Source: an uncultured Gammaproteobacteria bacterium
GTDB taxonomy: Bacteria; Pseudomonadota; Gammaproteobacteria; Eutrophobiales; Eutrophobiaceae
Reading direction: 5' to 3'
DNA: 64,000 bases
Assembly (NCBI GenBank): GCA_943788815.1
Contig: CALSRS010000003.1
Location: 225,193-289,192, forward strand
Part shown: piece after piece, positions 21,708 to 32,749 of the stretch
Layout: each line of letters begins with the position of its first letter
How positions within the stretch are numbered: the first letter of the stretch is position 1
Position numbers and translations under genes: made by a program
The notes under the pieces: model-generated
What the model was told of the DNA's origin: nothing
Databases searched by the model: none
The model's input: the letters and a program-made list of their open reading frames with translations, nothing else

Positions 21708-22352
21708 ATGGCGCTTGGAATAATAGGAAAAAAACGTGGTATGACCAGAATCTTCACTGAAGATGGTGCATCTATTCCTGTGACAGTCATTGAAGCTTCA
21801 CCAAATAAAGTTACCGATCTCGCTGATATGGAATCTCGCGGATATAAGGCTGTACAAGTTGCGTGGGGAGATAAACGGCGAAATCTCATTAATAAGGCAA
21901 GTGCAGGGATATTATCCAAAGCTGGTGTGGAATCTGCCAGAGGCCTATTTGAATTTAGATTGAGTGAAGATGATACCCATGAACTTCAAATGGGAAGTGA
22001 AATCAAGGTTGATATATTCAGTGACGGACAGAAAGTAGACGTGACTGGGACATCAATAGGAAAAGGTTTTGCTGGCGTAATCAAGCGTCATAATTTCAGT
22101 CATCAGCGAAATACACACGGTAATTCATTATCGCATCGTGCTCCTGGCTCAATTGGACAAAACCAGACTCCAGGAAGGGTGTTCAAAGGTAAGAAAATGG
22201 CAGGCCATATGGGTGACAAGCAGCGCACGATTCAAAACCTGGAAATTATCAAAGTCGATGTGGATAGAAATCTTTTATTGATTAAAGGTGCTGTTCCTGG
22301 TTCAAAAGGCGGTAGTGTCGTCGTTAAACCTGCAGTAAAGGCCAAGGCATAA
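21708..22352 (+). CDS. rplC: 50S ribosomal protein L3
   Basis: Early 50S assembly protein reaching the peptidyl-transferase centre. 214 residues (E. coli 209). The [11 protein letters not shown]-terminus and the extended loop with [28 protein letters not shown] are present; the loop includes the Gln methylated by PrmB in E. coli. Confidence 0.97.
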   Translation: MALGIIGKKRGMTRIFTEDGASIPVTVIEASPNKVTDLADMESRGYKAVQVAWGDKRRNLINKASAGILSKAGVESARGLFEFRLSEDDTHELQMGSEIKVDIFSDGQKVDVTGTSIGKGFAGVIKRHNFSHQRNTHGNSLSHRAPGSIGQNQTPGRVFKGKKMAGHMGDKQRTIQNLEIIKVDVDRNLLLIKGAVPGSKGGSVVVKPAVKAKA

Positions 22353-22365
22353 GGTTTATAAAATA

Positions 22366-22983
22366 ATGGAACTAACACTACATAATTCAGGCAAAACCAA
22401 GGCATCTAAAGTATCAGTATCTGATACTGTTTTTGCTGCTAGTTACAATGAAGCACTAGTACATCAGGCACTGACGACATATATGGCTGGTGCGCGATCT
22501 GGATCCAAGGCGCAAAAAACCCGATCTCAGGTAAGAGGTGGTGGGAAAAAGCCGTTTAAACAAAAAGGAACCGGTCGTGCAAGAGCGGGTACCAGTCGTA
22601 GCCCTTTATGGCGCGGCGGCGGTGTTATCTTTGCAGCACAACCACGTTCGTATAGAAAGAAGCTGAATAAAAAAATGTATCGAGGAGCGATGCGTTCTAT
22701 TTTCTCTGAACTAGCGAGACAGGGAAGACTGACTTGCATTGATGATTTCAAGATAGATGAGCCGAAAACAAAAGTGGCAAAAGAAATGCTATCTTTTTTG
22801 GGAATGGATAATCTGTTGATTATCACGGATGATTTGACGCCTAATTTATACCTTTCAACCAGAAATATACCTATGGTTGATGTGATCGATACATCTGAAA
22901 TCGATCCCTATACTCTCATTGGGTTTAATAATGTAATGATTACTAAACCTGCAATCGAAAAAATAGAGAGCTGGCTGACATGA
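22366..22983 (+). CDS. rplD: 50S ribosomal protein L4
   Basis: Lines the exit tunnel; in E. coli it represses the S10 operon. 205 residues (E. coli 201). The long basic loop (KTRSQVRGGGKKPFKQKGTG and RAGTSRSPLWRGGGVIFA) is intact. The last four bases (ATGA) are shared with the rplW start. The upstream S10-leader target of L4 seen in E. coli is absent here because tufA abuts rpsJ. Confidence 0.97.
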   Translation: MELTLHNSGKTKASKVSVSDTVFAASYNEALVHQALTTYMAGARSGSKAQKTRSQVRGGGKKPFKQKGTGRARAGTSRSPLWRGGGVIFAAQPRSYRKKLNKKMYRGAMRSIFSELARQGRLTCIDDFKIDEPKTKVAKEMLSFLGMDNLLIITDDLTPNLYLSTRNIPMVDVIDTSEIDPYTLIGFNNVMITKPAIEKIESWLT

Positions 22984-23273
22984 ACCAGGAACGACTAATG
23001 AATTTGCTGTTGTCACCAAGGATTACAGAAAAGAGTACCATCCTTGGCGAAAAGCATGGGCAATATGTATTTAAAGTAGTAAAAACAGCAACGAAACCGC
23101 AAATTAAACGGGCAGTTGAATTAATGTTTAAAGTCGAGGTTGCATCTGTACAAGTAAACAATGTTAAGGGTAAGCATAAAAGTTTTAAACAGTCTTTAGG
23201 TAAACGATCAGACTGGAAAAAAGCGTATGTTAAATTAAAGCCCGGATTCGACATTGATTTCATGGGAAGTTAA
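22980..23273 (+). CDS. rplW: 50S ribosomal protein L23
   Basis: Exit-tunnel rim protein and docking site for trigger factor and SRP. 97 residues (E. coli 100), beginning MNQERLMNLLLSPRITEKST and including KVEVASVQVNNVKGK. Translation is probably coupled to rplD through the ATGA overlap. Confidence 0.97.
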   Translation: MNQERLMNLLLSPRITEKSTILGEKHGQYVFKVVKTATKPQIKRAVELMFKVEVASVQVNNVKGKHKSFKQSLGKRSDWKKAYVKLKPGFDIDFMGS

Positions 23274-23285
23274 AGAGATTTTATT

Positions 23286-24110
23286 ATGGCTATTGTAAAA
23301 CCAAGACCAACTACACCCGGCCGACGAGGCATGGTGAAAATTGTGAACCCTGAACTTTACAAGGGTGATCCTTATGAGCCATTACTTGAAAAGAAAAATA
23401 AATATGCTGGACGTAATAATAACGGCAGAATAACCGTTAGACATCGGGGTGGTGGTAGCAAACAACGGTATAGAATTATAGATTTTAAACGAGATAAGGA
23501 TGGCATCCCAGCAAAGGTAGAGCGCATTGAATACGATCCGAACAGAACTGCGAATATTGCATTACTGGTTTATCGAGATGGTGAACGTCGCTATATCATT
23601 GCACCTAAAGGGGTTAAAGAAGGAACAATCCTTCAATCTGGTATAGACGCTGATATTGAAGTAGGGAATTGTTTGCCAATCAGAAACATTCCTGTTGGAA
23701 CCCAGGTACATTGTATTGAATTACAGCCAGGTAAAGGTGCCCAGGTTGCAAGAAGTGCGGGCTCAAGTGTTCAGTTGGTCGCACGTGAAGGTGTTTATGC
23801 CACATTGCGATTACGTTCGGGTGAAATGCGAAAAGTACCTGTTGAGTGCAGGGCCACTATTGGTGAAGTTGGCAATGGTGAGCACAACTTGAAGAAGCTG
23901 GGTAAAGCTGGAGCAAAACGCTGGTTAGGAATCAGACCCACTGTTCGCGGTGTTGCAATGAATCCGGTTGATCATCCGCATGGTGGTGGTGAAGGTAGAA
24001 CGTCGGGAGGCCGACACCCTGTTTCCCCATGGGGAACGCCCACAAAAGGATACAAGACCCGCAAAAACAAGCGTACTAATAATATGATTGTAAGAAGCAA
24101 AAAGGGTTAA
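23286..24110 (+). CDS. rplB: 50S ribosomal protein L2
   Basis: Binds 23S rRNA near the peptidyl-transferase centre and bridges to 30S. 274 residues (E. coli 273). The N-terminal [19 protein letters not shown] and the C-terminal [20 protein letters not shown] segment with its conserved His are present. Confidence 0.98.
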   Translation: MAIVKPRPTTPGRRGMVKIVNPELYKGDPYEPLLEKKNKYAGRNNNGRITVRHRGGGSKQRYRIIDFKRDKDGIPAKVERIEYDPNRTANIALLVYRDGERRYIIAPKGVKEGTILQSGIDADIEVGNCLPIRNIPVGTQVHCIELQPGKGAQVARSAGSSVQLVAREGVYATLRLRSGEMRKVPVECRATIGEVGNGEHNLKKLGKAGAKRWLGIRPTVRGVAMNPVDHPHGGGEGRTSGGRHPVSPWGTPTKGYKTRKNKRTNNMIVRSKKG

Positions 24111-24121
24111 GGGAGATATAG

Positions 24122-24397
24122 GTGTCAAGATCAATTAAAAAAGGTCCATTTGTAGATCATCATTTAATGGCCAAGGTTGAAACAGCTTCAGCCAATAATG
24201 ACAAGCGTCCTATCAAGACCTGGTCGCGTCGTTCAATGATATTGCCAGAGATGGTCGGTTTGACGATTGCAATACACAATGGCAGAGATCATATGCCTGT
24301 TCATATCTCAGAAAACATGGTTGGACATAAATTGGGTGAATTTGCAGTAACAAGAACATTCCGTGGTCATACCGCGGATAAGAAAGTCTCAAAGTAA
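24122..24397 (+). CDS. rpsS: 30S ribosomal protein S19
   Basis: 30S head protein that contacts S13. 91 residues (E. coli 92), beginning [15 protein letters not shown] from a GTG start at 24122, with GGGAGAT upstream. The C-terminal [15 protein letters not shown] is intact. Confidence 0.97.
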   Translation: MSRSIKKGPFVDHHLMAKVETASANNDKRPIKTWSRRSMILPEMVGLTIAIHNGRDHMPVHISENMVGHKLGEFAVTRTFRGHTADKKVSK

Positions 24398-24415
24398 GTA
24401 TTGGAAAAGAAATAA

Positions 24416-24754
24416 ATGGCAACTTCAGCAAAATTACGATTTGTTAGAATCTCACCGCAGAAATCGAGACTCGTCGCTGATCAAATCAGGGGTGTAAGTG
24501 TTGAAAAGGCATTGAATATTCTCGCCTTCAGTAATAAAAAATCGGCTGCCATTATAAAAAAAGTTCTCGAGTCTGCTATTGCCAATGCAGAACATAATAA
24601 TGGTGCTGACATTGACGAACTTAAAGTATCAAAAATAGCTGTGGATCAAGGACCAACATTAAAACGATTGCGTCCCCGCGCAAAAGGAAGAGCCGACAGA
24701 ATTTTAAAGCCAACTAGCCATATTACAATTACAGTAGAAGAACAGGATAAATAA
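24416..24754 (+). CDS. rplV: 50S ribosomal protein L22
   Basis: Its beta-hairpin lines the exit tunnel constriction. 112 residues (E. coli 110) with [16 protein letters not shown] and the hairpin region [17 protein letters not shown]. No macrolide-type deletion is evident in the hairpin. Confidence 0.97.
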   Translation: MATSAKLRFVRISPQKSRLVADQIRGVSVEKALNILAFSNKKSAAIIKKVLESAIANAEHNNGADIDELKVSKIAVDQGPTLKRLRPRAKGRADRILKPTSHITITVEEQDK

Positions 24755-24758
24755 GCAT

Positions 24759-25433
24759 ATGGGTCAAAAGGTACATCCAATAGGAATTCGTCTAGGTATC
24801 GTCAAGGACTGGACATCTACCTGGTACGCTGATTCCAAGAATTATGCTAATTATTTGCATACTGATCTGGAAGTTAGAAAATATTTACGTAATAAATTGT
24901 CTCATGCATCAGTTAGTCGAATTCAAATTGAAAGGCCGGCTAATAACGCTAAGGTTATTATTCACACTGCACGGCCGGGTATCGTCATCGGGAAAAAAGG
25001 TGAAGATATTGAAAAGCTTAGATTTGATATATCTAAGAGAATGGGAGTGCCTGCAACTGTAAGCGTAGAAGAGATCAGGAAACCAGAATTGGATGCTCAG
25101 TTGGTGGCAGAATCAGTTGCGCAGCAGATTGAACGAAGAATTATGTTTCGGCGTGCGATGAAACGAGCTGTAACCAATACCATGAGGCTAGGTGCTCTAG
25201 GTATGAAAATAAATGTTGCAGGGCGTTTGAATGGAGCTGAAATTGCACGTTCAGAATGGTACCGCGAAGGTCGCGTTCCTTTGCATACATTACGTGCAGA
25301 TATAGATTACGCAACAGCTGAGGCTGCCACGACCTATGGCATCATTGGTATAAAAGTATGGATATTCAAAGGTGAGATTTTCGGAAATGAGAAGTCTGAG
25401 GAAGAAGAAGTCGTTGCTCCTAAGGCGCAATAA
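24759..25433 (+). CDS. rpsC: 30S ribosomal protein S3
   Basis: Forms part of the mRNA entry site and helicase. 224 residues (E. coli 233). The KH domain with [16 protein letters not shown] and the C-terminal [25 protein letters not shown] are intact; the C-terminus is acidic and slightly short. Confidence 0.97.
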   Translation: MGQKVHPIGIRLGIVKDWTSTWYADSKNYANYLHTDLEVRKYLRNKLSHASVSRIQIERPANNAKVIIHTARPGIVIGKKGEDIEKLRFDISKRMGVPATVSVEEIRKPELDAQLVAESVAQQIERRIMFRRAMKRAVTNTMRLGALGMKINVAGRLNGAEIARSEWYREGRVPLHTLRADIDYATAEAATTYGIIGIKVWIFKGEIFGNEKSEEEEVVAPKAQ

Positions 25434-25446
25434 CTGGAATTAAAAA

Positions 25447-25860
25447 ATGTTACAGCCTAAGAAAACTAAATTTAGAAAACAGCAGAAAGGGAAGAACCGC
25501 GGCCTTGCAACTGTAGGGAACAAGGTGAGTTTTGGAGATTTTGCTCTAAAAGCTACGACGAGAGGACGTGTGACTGCGCGTCAGATTGAAGCAGCGCGTC
25601 GTACCATTACTCGTCATATTAAGCGAGGTGGAAAACTCTGGATCAGGATATTTCCTGACAAACCAATTACCAAGAAACCTTTGGAAGTTCGTCAGGGTAA
25701 AGGAAAAGGTAATGTAGAATACTGGGTAGCTCAGATACAACCAGGTCGTGTTTTGTATGAAATCGAAGGGATTCCTGAAGAACTTGCTCGAGAAGCTTTT
25801 ACACTTGCAGCAGCGAAGCTGCCTGTTAAAACATCATTTGTTAGTAGGACGGTGATGTGA
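25447..25860 (+). CDS. rplP: 50S ribosomal protein L16
   Basis: Positions A-site tRNA. 137 residues (E. coli 136), beginning [19 protein letters not shown], with [21 protein letters not shown]. Its TGA shares the A with the ATG of rpmC. Confidence 0.97.
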   Translation: MLQPKKTKFRKQQKGKNRGLATVGNKVSFGDFALKATTRGRVTARQIEAARRTITRHIKRGGKLWIRIFPDKPITKKPLEVRQGKGKGNVEYWVAQIQPGRVLYEIEGIPEELAREAFTLAAAKLPVKTSFVSRTVM

Positions 25861-26057
25861 TGAAGGCAACGGAATTGAAAAGTAAGTCAGTATCAGAACT
25901 CCAAGCTCTACTGTTGGATTTGAGCAGGGAGCAGTTTAATCTGCGTATGCAACAAGGTAGTGGACAGTTGAGTAATTCCAGTCAAATGAAATCAGTGCGT
26001 CGTGATATTGCAAGGATTAAAACCGTAATAACTGAATTGGAAAAGAGTAGCGGATAA
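25860..26057 (+). CDS. rpmC: 50S ribosomal protein L29
   Basis: Helical-hairpin protein at the tunnel exit. 65 residues (E. coli 63): [31 protein letters not shown]. The ATG at 25860 overlapping the rplP stop is preferred over the GTG one codon earlier. The stop overlaps the rpsQ ATG by one base. Confidence 0.95.
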   Translation: MKATELKSKSVSELQALLLDLSREQFNLRMQQGSGQLSNSSQMKSVRRDIARIKTVITELEKSSG

Positions 26058-26317
26058 TGAGTGAGTCGAAAAGTATACCAAGAATTTTAACCGGTACTGT
26101 TGTCAGCACCAAGATGGACCGTTCAATTTCAGTTTCAATTGAGCGATTAGTCAAACATCAGGTATATGAAAAATATATTAGGCGCTCAACTAAGTTACTG
26201 GTGCATGATGAAAATAATGAATGTAATGAGGGTGATATCGTCATCATTGAATCGACTAAGCCAATTTCAAAAAGAAAATCTTGGCGATTACAAAAAATAG
26301 TTACCAGGGCCCAGTAA
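26057..26317 (+). CDS. rpsQ: 30S ribosomal protein S17
   Basis: Primary 16S 5'-domain binder. 86 residues (E. coli 84), OB fold with [24 protein letters not shown] and the [20 protein letters not shown] segment. Coupled to rpmC through the TAATG overlap. Confidence 0.97.
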   Translation: MSESKSIPRILTGTVVSTKMDRSISVSIERLVKHQVYEKYIRRSTKLLVHDENNECNEGDIVIIESTKPISKRKSWRLQKIVTRAQ

Positions 26318-26348
26318 CAATAGACTTGGTAATGTACGGAGAACACAT

Positions 26349-26717
26349 ATGATACAAATGCAATCAACATTAGATGCTGCCGATAATAGCGGAGCCCGTC
26401 GTCTCATGTGTGTAAAAGTACTTGGTGGTTCCAAGCGCCGATATGCTGGAGTGGGTGACATTATTAAAGTTAGTGTTAAAGATGCTATCCCAAGAGGCAA
26501 AGTTAAAAAGGGCGAAATGTATACGGCTGTGGTGGTTAGAACCAGAAAGGGAGTTCGTAGACCAGATGGTTCGGTCATTCGGTTTGATAAAAATGCTGCA
26601 GTGTTGCTTAGCAATCAGCTGCAACCAATTGGAACACGAATTTTCGGTCCTGTTACAAGGGAATTGAGAGGAGAGAAATTCATGAAGATTATCTCTCTTG
26701 CACCGGAAGTTTTATAA
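26349..26717 (+). CDS. rplN: 50S ribosomal protein L14
   Basis: Forms intersubunit bridges and is the RsfS contact. 122 residues (E. coli 123), beginning [33 protein letters not shown]. First gene of the spc group, 31 bp after rpsQ with no separate promoter that I can recognise. Confidence 0.97.
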   Translation: MIQMQSTLDAADNSGARRLMCVKVLGGSKRRYAGVGDIIKVSVKDAIPRGKVKKGEMYTAVVVRTRKGVRRPDGSVIRFDKNAAVLLSNQLQPIGTRIFGPVTRELRGEKFMKIISLAPEVL

Positions 26718-26737
26718 ACTTACGACTGATATTAGAT

Positions 26738-27058
26738 ATGAATAGAATTAAAAAAGGGGACGAAGTAGTCGTTATTGCCGGTAAAGATAAAGGCAAGCGC
26801 GGAACCGTTGTCAAGATTATTGTCGATATGGATACCGTAGTGGTTGAAAATGTAAATATGGCCAAGCGTCATACCAAAGGTAATCCGATGCAAGGTACAG
26901 CAGGTGGTATCGTAGAAAAAGAATTGCCAATACATATTTCAAATATTGCCATTTGGAATCCAGTACTAAATAAGCCCGATAGAATTGGAATAAAATCGCT
27001 TGAAGACGGTAAGAAAGTCCGTTATTTCAAGAAGAATAACGAAGTCGTCGACGTTTAA
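26738..27058 (+). CDS. rplX: 50S ribosomal protein L24
   Basis: Assembly-initiator protein with a KOW motif ([23 protein letters not shown]). 106 residues (E. coli 104). In E. coli S8 represses from the rplX-rplE gap; the 26-bp gap here shows no S8-like hairpin. Confidence 0.96.
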   Translation: MNRIKKGDEVVVIAGKDKGKRGTVVKIIVDMDTVVVENVNMAKRHTKGNPMQGTAGGIVEKELPIHISNIAIWNPVLNKPDRIGIKSLEDGKKVRYFKKNNEVVDV

Positions 27059-27084
27059 AACAGATATTTTTAACTAGAAAAATA

Positions 27085-27624
27085 ATGAACAGATTACAGC
27101 AATATTATAAAGACAGTGTGATTAAGGACCTGACTGAGAAGTTTAGTTACGGTTCTGTTATGCAGGTGCCTCGAATCACAAAGATCACCATTAATATGGG
27201 ATTAGGCGAGGCTGTGACCAACAAGAAAATTATTGAAAATGCTGTGTCCGATATTGAGAAAATATCTGGTCAAAAGGCAATAGTAACTACGGCCAGAAAA
27301 TCAGTTTCAAATTTTAAAATCAGGGATGGCTACCCAATTGGCTGTAAAGTAACCTTAAGACGCGATCGAATGTATGAATTTCTTGATCGCCTGGTATCGA
27401 TTGCGATACCGCGGATTAGAGATTTTCGAGGTCTAAATAACAAGTCATTTGATGGAAGAGGGAATTACAGTATGGGGATCAAGGAACAGATTATTTTCCC
27501 TGAAATTGATTATGACAAGATTGATTCAATAAGAGGAATGGATATCACTATTACAACTTCTGCAAAAACAGATGATGAGGCGCGCGCATTATTAAGGGCG
27601 TTCAATTTTCCTTTGAGGACATAA
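27085..27624 (+). CDS. rplE: 50S ribosomal protein L5
   Basis: 5S rRNA-binding protein of the central protuberance. 179 residues, the same as E. coli, with [28 protein letters not shown] and [23 protein letters not shown]. Confidence 0.97.
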   Translation: MNRLQQYYKDSVIKDLTEKFSYGSVMQVPRITKITINMGLGEAVTNKKIIENAVSDIEKISGQKAIVTTARKSVSNFKIRDGYPIGCKVTLRRDRMYEFLDRLVSIAIPRIRDFRGLNNKSFDGRGNYSMGIKEQIIFPEIDYDKIDSIRGMDITITTSAKTDDEARALLRAFNFPLRT

Positions 27625-27629
27625 AGAAT

Positions 27630-27935
27630 ATGGCGAAACAATCAATGATTAACCGCGAGAAAAAACGAGCAAATATGGTCGTTAAATATGCGGCTAAACG
27701 GGTTGCATTAAAGGCAAAGATAAAGGACATGTCATTGAGCGAAGATGATCGCCACGACGCACGGATAAAACTTAACAAGATGCCGCGTGATTCAAGTCCT
27801 ACTCGTATGCGTAATCGATGTGCATTAACAGGCAGGCCTCATGGTTTTTATCGGAAGTTTGGGCTAAGTCGGAATAAATTACGTGAAGCCGCCATGCGAG
27901 GTGATGTTCCTGGCCTGGTAAAAGCGAGTTGGTGA
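27630..27935 (+). CDS. rpsN: 30S ribosomal protein S14 (zinc-free type)
   Basis: 30S head protein. 101 residues, the long proteobacterial form lacking the CxxC zinc motif of the short S14. Contains [37 protein letters not shown] 97-bp gap with an inverted repeat separates it from rpsH. Confidence 0.97.
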   Translation: MAKQSMINREKKRANMVVKYAAKRVALKAKIKDMSLSEDDRHDARIKLNKMPRDSSPTRMRNRCALTGRPHGFYRKFGLSRNKLREAAMRGDVPGLVKASW

Positions 27936-27982
27936 TTCAATTGAAAAGTGAAAATCTAAAAGTGATAAATAAATATAAAGCA

Positions 27983-28011
27983 GTTGAAAGTATTACTTTA
28001 AAACTTTCAAC
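27983..28011 (+). promoter_or_regulatory. 9-bp inverted repeat in the rpsN-rpsH gap
   Basis: GTTGAAAGT (27983-27991) is exactly complementary to ACTTTCAAC (28003-28011), with an 11-base AT-rich loop, about 20 bases before the rpsH ATG. The surrounding 97-bp gap is unusually long and AT-rich for this operon. No T-tract follows. Confidence 0.5.
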
Positions 28012-28032
28012 GTTTAACTTTGGACTGGTTTT

Positions 28033-28428
28033 ATGAGTTTACAAGACCCAATATCAGATATGTTAACAAGAATGCGTAATGCACAAGCGCGTTCTATGAA
28101 AAACGTAAGCATGCCTTCGTCAACGAAAAAAGTTGCTATTGCCAAAATTTTGCAGGAAGAAGGCTTTATTTTGGGGTTTGATACAAAACAAAATGGCGTA
28201 AAGACAAAATTAACGATAGAACTTAAGTATTATGAAGGTAAGCCCGTTATTGAATTATTAAAGCGGATTAGTCTTCCCAGTCTTCGTAGATACAGTAAGA
28301 GTGATGAAATTATCAAGGTGAAAAACGGCTTAGGTGTTGCAATTGTCTCAACATCAAAAGGTGTTATGACTGATAAGTCGGCCAGGTCACAAGGAATTGG
28401 AGGAGAGGTAATCTGTATCGTTGCCTAA
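28033..28428 (+). CDS. rpsH: 30S ribosomal protein S8
   Basis: Central-domain assembly protein; in E. coli the spc operon repressor. 131 residues (E. coli 130), [18 protein letters not shown] at the start and [26 protein letters not shown] at the end. Confidence 0.97.
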   Translation: MSLQDPISDMLTRMRNAQARSMKNVSMPSSTKKVAIAKILQEEGFILGFDTKQNGVKTKLTIELKYYEGKPVIELLKRISLPSLRRYSKSDEIIKVKNGLGVAIVSTSKGVMTDKSARSQGIGGEVICIVA

Positions 28429-28438
28429 TGGTGAAACT

Positions 28439-28972
28439 ATGTCAAGAATAGCAAATAAACCAATAAACGTGCCGAGTGGTGTTGAAATCAACATCGCAGA
28501 TAACACTGTAAGTGTTAAGGGCAAGGCGGGTGTGTTGTCATGCTCCTATAATCAAGGAGTAAATGTAATACACGAAGATAATCAGATTTCCATATCAACG
28601 GAGATTCAATCCAAGGAAGTAAACGCGCTCTCTGGTACCATCAGGGCAAATATCCAGAACATGGTGACGGGCGTTACTGAAGGGTTTGAGAAGAAGTTGA
28701 ACATTATTGGTGTCGGTTATCGTGCGGCAGCACAAGGCAAGAAGTTGAACCTTACGCTGGGATTTTCACACCCGGTCGATTTTGATATACCTGAGGGGAT
28801 TACCGTTGAGACACCAACTCAGACAGAAATCATAATCAAAGGATGTGATAAGCAGCAAGTTGGACAAGTTGCCGCGAATATTCGTGCTTACCGGCCTCCA
28901 GAGCCTTATAAAGGCAAGGGCGTTAAGTACTCAGATGAGAGAATCATAAGGAAAGAAGCCAAGAAGGCTTAA
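28439..28972 (+). CDS. rplF: 50S ribosomal protein L6
   Basis: Binds the sarcin-ricin loop region. 177 residues, as in E. coli. The ATG at 28439 ([17 protein letters not shown]) is chosen over an in-frame TTG at 28421 because it fits the family N-terminus and avoids overlapping rpsH. The C-terminal [16 protein letters not shown] is intact. Confidence 0.96.
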   Translation: MSRIANKPINVPSGVEINIADNTVSVKGKAGVLSCSYNQGVNVIHEDNQISISTEIQSKEVNALSGTIRANIQNMVTGVTEGFEKKLNIIGVGYRAAAQGKKLNLTLGFSHPVDFDIPEGITVETPTQTEIIIKGCDKQQVGQVAANIRAYRPPEPYKGKGVKYSDERIIRKEAKKA

Positions 28973-28985
28973 CCAGGTTATGAAG

Positions 28986-29339
28986 ATGAACAGGAAAGAA
29001 GCCAGAATACGTCGTAGTAGAAAAACTCGTGCAAGGATTCGTTTGCAGGGAGTTAACCGCTTATGCGTTCATAAGACGTCGATGCACATCTACGCACAAA
29101 TTGTTTCAACGGATAATCGCAGTATTGTGACTAGCGCATCCACTAGGGACAAGGAAATTAAAAGCAAAATTAAGCATGGTGGAAACAAGGATGCGGCAAC
29201 TTTAATTGGACAAACTATCGCTGAACGTGCCAAAAAAGCTGGTGTAACAAAGGTGGCGTTTGATCGCTCTGGTTTTAAATACCATGGCAGAATTAAAGCC
29301 TTAGCTGATGCAGCAAGAGAAAACGGAATCGAATTTTAG
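28986..29339 (+). CDS. rplR: 50S ribosomal protein L18
   Basis: 5S rRNA-binding protein. Taking the ATG at 28986 gives 117 residues, as in E. coli, and a sensible distance to the AGG at 28975-28977; an ATG two codons earlier would leave only two bases. The C-terminal [26 protein letters not shown] is intact. Confidence 0.94.
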   Translation: MNRKEARIRRSRKTRARIRLQGVNRLCVHKTSMHIYAQIVSTDNRSIVTSASTRDKEIKSKIKHGGNKDAATLIGQTIAERAKKAGVTKVAFDRSGFKYHGRIKALADAARENGIEF

Positions 29340-29348
29340 GAAATTGTT

Positions 29349-29858
29349 ATGGCACTATCAGAATCTATGACTGGAAATGAAGACCTTCTTGAAAAACTGG
29401 TCGCGGTAAATCGTGTGGCCAAAGTAGTCAAGGGAGGACGAATTTTTGGTTTTACAGCATTGACTGTTGTCGGTGATGGAAATGGGAAAGTAGGATTTGG
29501 CCGCGGGAAAGCTAGAGAAGTCCCTATTGCTATTCAAAAAGCCATGGACAAGGCCAGGCGCAATATGGTCAGTGTCCCATTAAAAGAAGAAAATACGCTT
29601 TTTTATGCTGTGAATGCAAAGCATGGGGCGGCAAAGGTTTATATGCAACCTGCATCAGAAGGTACTGGAATCATCGCGGGTGGACCGATGCGCGCAGTCT
29701 TTGAATGCGTCGGAATCCATAACGTACTTGCCAAGTCCAATGGTTCTACGAATCCGGTTAACGTGGTCATGGCAACAATCAAGGGATTGCATTCTATGAG
29801 TTCACCAGAACGAATAGCAGCTAAACGCGGTAAAACCGTTGAAGAAATTACGGGTTAG
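29349..29858 (+). CDS. rpsE: 30S ribosomal protein S5
   Basis: Accuracy-related 30S protein. 169 residues (E. coli 167): [26 protein letters not shown], then [11 protein letters not shown] and [19 protein letters not shown]. rpmD begins two bases after the stop. Confidence 0.97.
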   Translation: MALSESMTGNEDLLEKLVAVNRVAKVVKGGRIFGFTALTVVGDGNGKVGFGRGKAREVPIAIQKAMDKARRNMVSVPLKEENTLFYAVNAKHGAAKVYMQPASEGTGIIAGGPMRAVFECVGIHNVLAKSNGSTNPVNVVMATIKGLHSMSSPERIAAKRGKTVEEITG

Positions 29859-29860
29859 TC

Positions 29861-30046
29861 ATGGCAGCAAAGAAACTAAAAGTAACATTGTTAAAGAGCA
29901 TTATTGGCAGATTGTCTAACCACAAAGCCAGTGTACGTGGCTTGGGTCTGAGAAAAATCAGACATTCCGTAGTTGTTGATGATACTCCGGAAAACCGTGG
30001 CATGATTAACCGGGTATCCGATATGGTATCTGTAGAGGAAGTTTAA
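29861..30046 (+). CDS. rpmD: 50S ribosomal protein L30
   Basis: Small 50S protein of 61 residues (E. coli 59): [29 protein letters not shown]. The TAATG junction overlaps the rplO start by one base. Confidence 0.96.
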   Translation: MAAKKLKVTLLKSIIGRLSNHKASVRGLGLRKIRHSVVVDDTPENRGMINRVSDMVSVEEV

Positions 30047-30477
30047 TGAGATTAAATTCAATAAAACCAGGCGCAGGTTCGAGATCAGCACCCAAAAGGG
30101 TAGGCCGTGGAATTGGTTCTGGTACGGGTAAAACTGCTGGACGGGGACATAAGGGCCAAAAGAGTCGAGCTGGAGGTTTTCATAAAGTTGGATTTGAAGG
30201 TGGGCAAATGCCCATACAGCGACGGCTACCTAAAGTAGGTTTTCGATCACATATCTCAAAAATTACTAGCGAAGTCAGGCTTTCTGAGTTGAACAGTATT
30301 GAGGCCGAATCTATCGATCTCGATGCATTGAAGAAGGCCAACGTGATAACAAAAGGAATCAAAATTGTAAAAGTATTTGCTTCTGGTGAAATTACCAAAG
30401 CAGTTAACCTGAAAGGACTCAGAGTTAGTAAGGGTGCCCGTGCAGCTATTGAAGCAGCCGGAGGAAAAATCGAGTAA
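30046..30477 (+). CDS. rplO: 50S ribosomal protein L15
   Basis: Late-assembly 50S protein. 143 residues (E. coli 144), with the Gly/Arg/Lys-rich N-terminus ([22 protein letters not shown]) and [17 protein letters not shown]. Translationally linked to rpmD; secY starts five bases after the stop. Confidence 0.97.
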   Translation: MRLNSIKPGAGSRSAPKRVGRGIGSGTGKTAGRGHKGQKSRAGGFHKVGFEGGQMPIQRRLPKVGFRSHISKITSEVRLSELNSIEAESIDLDALKKANVITKGIKIVKVFASGEITKAVNLKGLRVSKGARAAIEAAGGKIE

Positions 30478-30482
30478 TCATT

Positions 30483-31829
30483 ATGGCAACTTCACAACAG
30501 GCAGTACCAGGCGGATTAGGATCGTTAGTGCAACTCAAAGAGTTGCGTCAGCGTCTGCTTTTTGTTGTTTTTGCTATGTTTGTTTTTCGTGTGTGCTCGT
30601 TTATCCCGGTACCAGGAATAAATCCTGATGCAATGGCTCAGTTATTTGATCAGCAAAGCGGCACCATATTGGATATGTTTAATATGTTTTCTGGTGGCGC
30701 ATTGGAAAGACTGTCAATAATCGCACTGGGAATCATGCCTTATATTTCTGCGTCCATTATCATGCAACTATTGAGTTTTATTGATCCAAGACTTAAGCAG
30801 TTACGCAAAGAGGGAGAAGCAGGTCGTAGAAAAATTACACAATTCACTCGCTACGGTACCGTTTTTCTTGCAACGTTTCAGGCTATTGGTGTTTCAATTG
30901 CACTGGAAAGTCAGCAGGCAGGTGGTATGGGTGTCGTTATGGATCCAGGATTTGGTTTCAGGTTAACGGCAGTTACCTCCCTGGTAACAGGTACTATGTT
31001 TTTAATGTGGCTGGGTGAACAGATCACAGAACGAGGTGTCGGTAATGGTATCTCCATGATTATATTTGCTGGGATTGTTGCTGGCTTGCCTTCTGCGATT
31101 GTAGGGACAGTAGAATTGGCAAGAACAGGTGAATTACACATTCTGATGTTGTTTGCACTTTTTGTTTTGGCAATAGCAGTTACCGGCTTTGTAATATTTG
31201 TAGAACGTGGACAACGACGCATAACAGTAAATTATGCAAAACGACAAGTTGGTCGAAAAATGTATGCAGGACAATCCAGCCACTTGCCTTTGAAACTGAA
31301 TATGTCAGGTGTGATACCACCAATTTTTGCCTCTAGTATTATTTTGTTTCCAGCAACACTGGCAGGGTGGTTTGGTCAAGGTGAGGGCACTCGATGGCTG
31401 CAAAATATTACCGCTGTAATGCAGCCAGGGCAGTTAATTTATACGTTAATGTATGGTGCAGGTATTGTTTTCTTCTGCTTTTTCTACACGGCCATTGTAT
31501 TTGACCCCAAAGAAACAGCAGACAACCTGAAAAAGTCTGGTGCGTTTGTCCCCGGAATGCGACCTGGTGAGCAAACTGCCAATTATCTGGACAGTGTTTT
31601 AACCCGTCTTACTTTGTGTGGTGCCATATACATTACATCTGTGTGCTTATTACCTGAATTTTTGATTTTACAATACAATGTGCCATTTTATTTTGGTGGT
31701 ACATCATTGTTGATTATCGTCGTGGTTGTGATGGATTTCATGGCGCAGGTGCAGGCACACCTGATGTCACACCAATATGATGGCTTGTTGAAGAAGTCTA
31801 ATCTGAAAAACTATAGTCGTCGCCGATAA
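30483..31829 (+). CDS. secY: Preprotein translocase subunit SecY
   Basis: Channel subunit of SecYEG, inner membrane. 448 residues (E. coli 443) with ten hydrophobic segments. The [17 protein letters not shown] first helix, a plug-region segment after it, the cytoplasmic loop [15 protein letters not shown] and the C5-region [16 protein letters not shown] are visible. Followed by rpmJ, as in E. coli. Confidence 0.97.
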   Translation: MATSQQAVPGGLGSLVQLKELRQRLLFVVFAMFVFRVCSFIPVPGINPDAMAQLFDQQSGTILDMFNMFSGGALERLSIIALGIMPYISASIIMQLLSFIDPRLKQLRKEGEAGRRKITQFTRYGTVFLATFQAIGVSIALESQQAGGMGVVMDPGFGFRLTAVTSLVTGTMFLMWLGEQITERGVGNGISMIIFAGIVAGLPSAIVGTVELARTGELHILMLFALFVLAIAVTGFVIFVERGQRRITVNYAKRQVGRKMYAGQSSHLPLKLNMSGVIPPIFASSIILFPATLAGWFGQGEGTRWLQNITAVMQPGQLIYTLMYGAGIVFFCFFYTAIVFDPKETADNLKKSGAFVPGMRPGEQTANYLDSVLTRLTLCGAIYITSVCLLPEFLILQYNVPFYFGGTSLLIIVVVVMDFMAQVQAHLMSHQYDGLLKKSNLKNYSRRR

Positions 31830-31850
31830 TCGAAGGCAGAGGATAATGAT

Positions 31851-31964
31851 ATGAAAGTCAGAGCATCAGTAAAAAGAATTTGCAGAAATTGCCGGGTTAT
31901 CAGGCGTAACAGGACGGTACGGATTATCTGTTCCGATCCCAGACATAAGCAACGCCAGGGTTAA
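31851..31964 (+). CDS. rpmJ: 50S ribosomal protein L36 (zinc-binding type)
   Basis: 37-residue protein with the complete zinc motif: Cys11, Cys14, Cys27 and His32. It starts [14 protein letters not shown] and ends HKQRQG. It lies 21 bp after secY and 17 bp before rpsM, the standard position. Too short for most ORF filters, but the motif makes the call firm. Confidence 0.96.
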   Translation: MKVRASVKRICRNCRVIRRNRTVRIICSDPRHKQRQG

Positions 31965-31981
31965 CTGGGGAGAAATAACAA

Positions 31982-32338
31982 ATGGCACGAATTTCAGGCG
32001 TAAATATTCCAGACAATAAGCACTTGCGTATTGCACTTACCTATATCTATGGAATTGGGCAAACTCGCGCAAACAAAATTTGTGAATCAATTGGGTTAAA
32101 TCCGCAAACAAAGGTTAAAGATCTTGTTGAGGATGAACTCGATAAAATAAGAAGTGAAATAAGCAGTTTTGAACTTGAAGGCGACCTGAGAAGAAACGTG
32201 TCAATGAATATCAAGCGTCTTATGGATCTTGGGTGTTATCGCGGTCAACGGCATCGTAGAGGTTTACCAGTCAGGGGACAACAAACCCAGACTAACGCTA
32301 GAACAAGAAAAGGCCCACGTCGGGCAATTAAAAAATAA
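31982..32338 (+). CDS. rpsM: 30S ribosomal protein S13
   Basis: 30S head protein at the intersubunit bridge. 118 residues, as in E. coli: [25 protein letters not shown], the basic tail [26 protein letters not shown]. First gene of the alpha group. The pseudoknot S4 target seen before E. coli rpsM is not evident in the 17-bp gap. Confidence 0.97.
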   Translation: MARISGVNIPDNKHLRIALTYIYGIGQTRANKICESIGLNPQTKVKDLVEDELDKIRSEISSFELEGDLRRNVSMNIKRLMDLGCYRGQRHRRGLPVRGQQTQTNARTRKGPRRAIKK

Positions 32339-32352
32339 ACTGGTTTAAATTA

Positions 32353-32739
32353 ATGGCTAAAGTCAGAACAACTAAAAAGAAAGTAAAGAAAACGATACTC
32401 GATGGTATGGCGCACGTACATGCGTCATTTAATAATACCATTATCACAATATCTGATCGCCAGGGTAACACTCTGTGCTGGGCAACGTCCGGTGGCAGTG
32501 GGTTTCGAGGTTCCAGAAAGAGCACACCATTTGCTGCTCAGATAGCGGCACAGGCAGCAGGTGAAAAAGCCCAGGAATTTGGAATGAAAACACTGGAAGT
32601 TAATATTAAAGGTCCAGGGCCCGGTCGTGAATCTGCAGTTCGTGCATTAAATTCACTAGGGTTCAAGATCACAAATATTACTGATGTTACACCTGTCGCA
32701 CACAATGGATGCAGGCCGCCTAAACGGCGTCGAGTTTAA
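32353..32739 (+). CDS. rpsK: 30S ribosomal protein S11
   Basis: Platform protein of 128 residues (E. coli 129), containing [34 protein letters not shown] and the C-terminal [12 protein letters not shown]. Confidence 0.97.
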   Translation: MAKVRTTKKKVKKTILDGMAHVHASFNNTIITISDRQGNTLCWATSGGSGFRGSRKSTPFAAQIAAQAAGEKAQEFGMKTLEVNIKGPGPGRESAVRALNSLGFKITNITDVTPVAHNGCRPPKRRRV

Positions 32740-32749
32740 GGGAGGTCAT

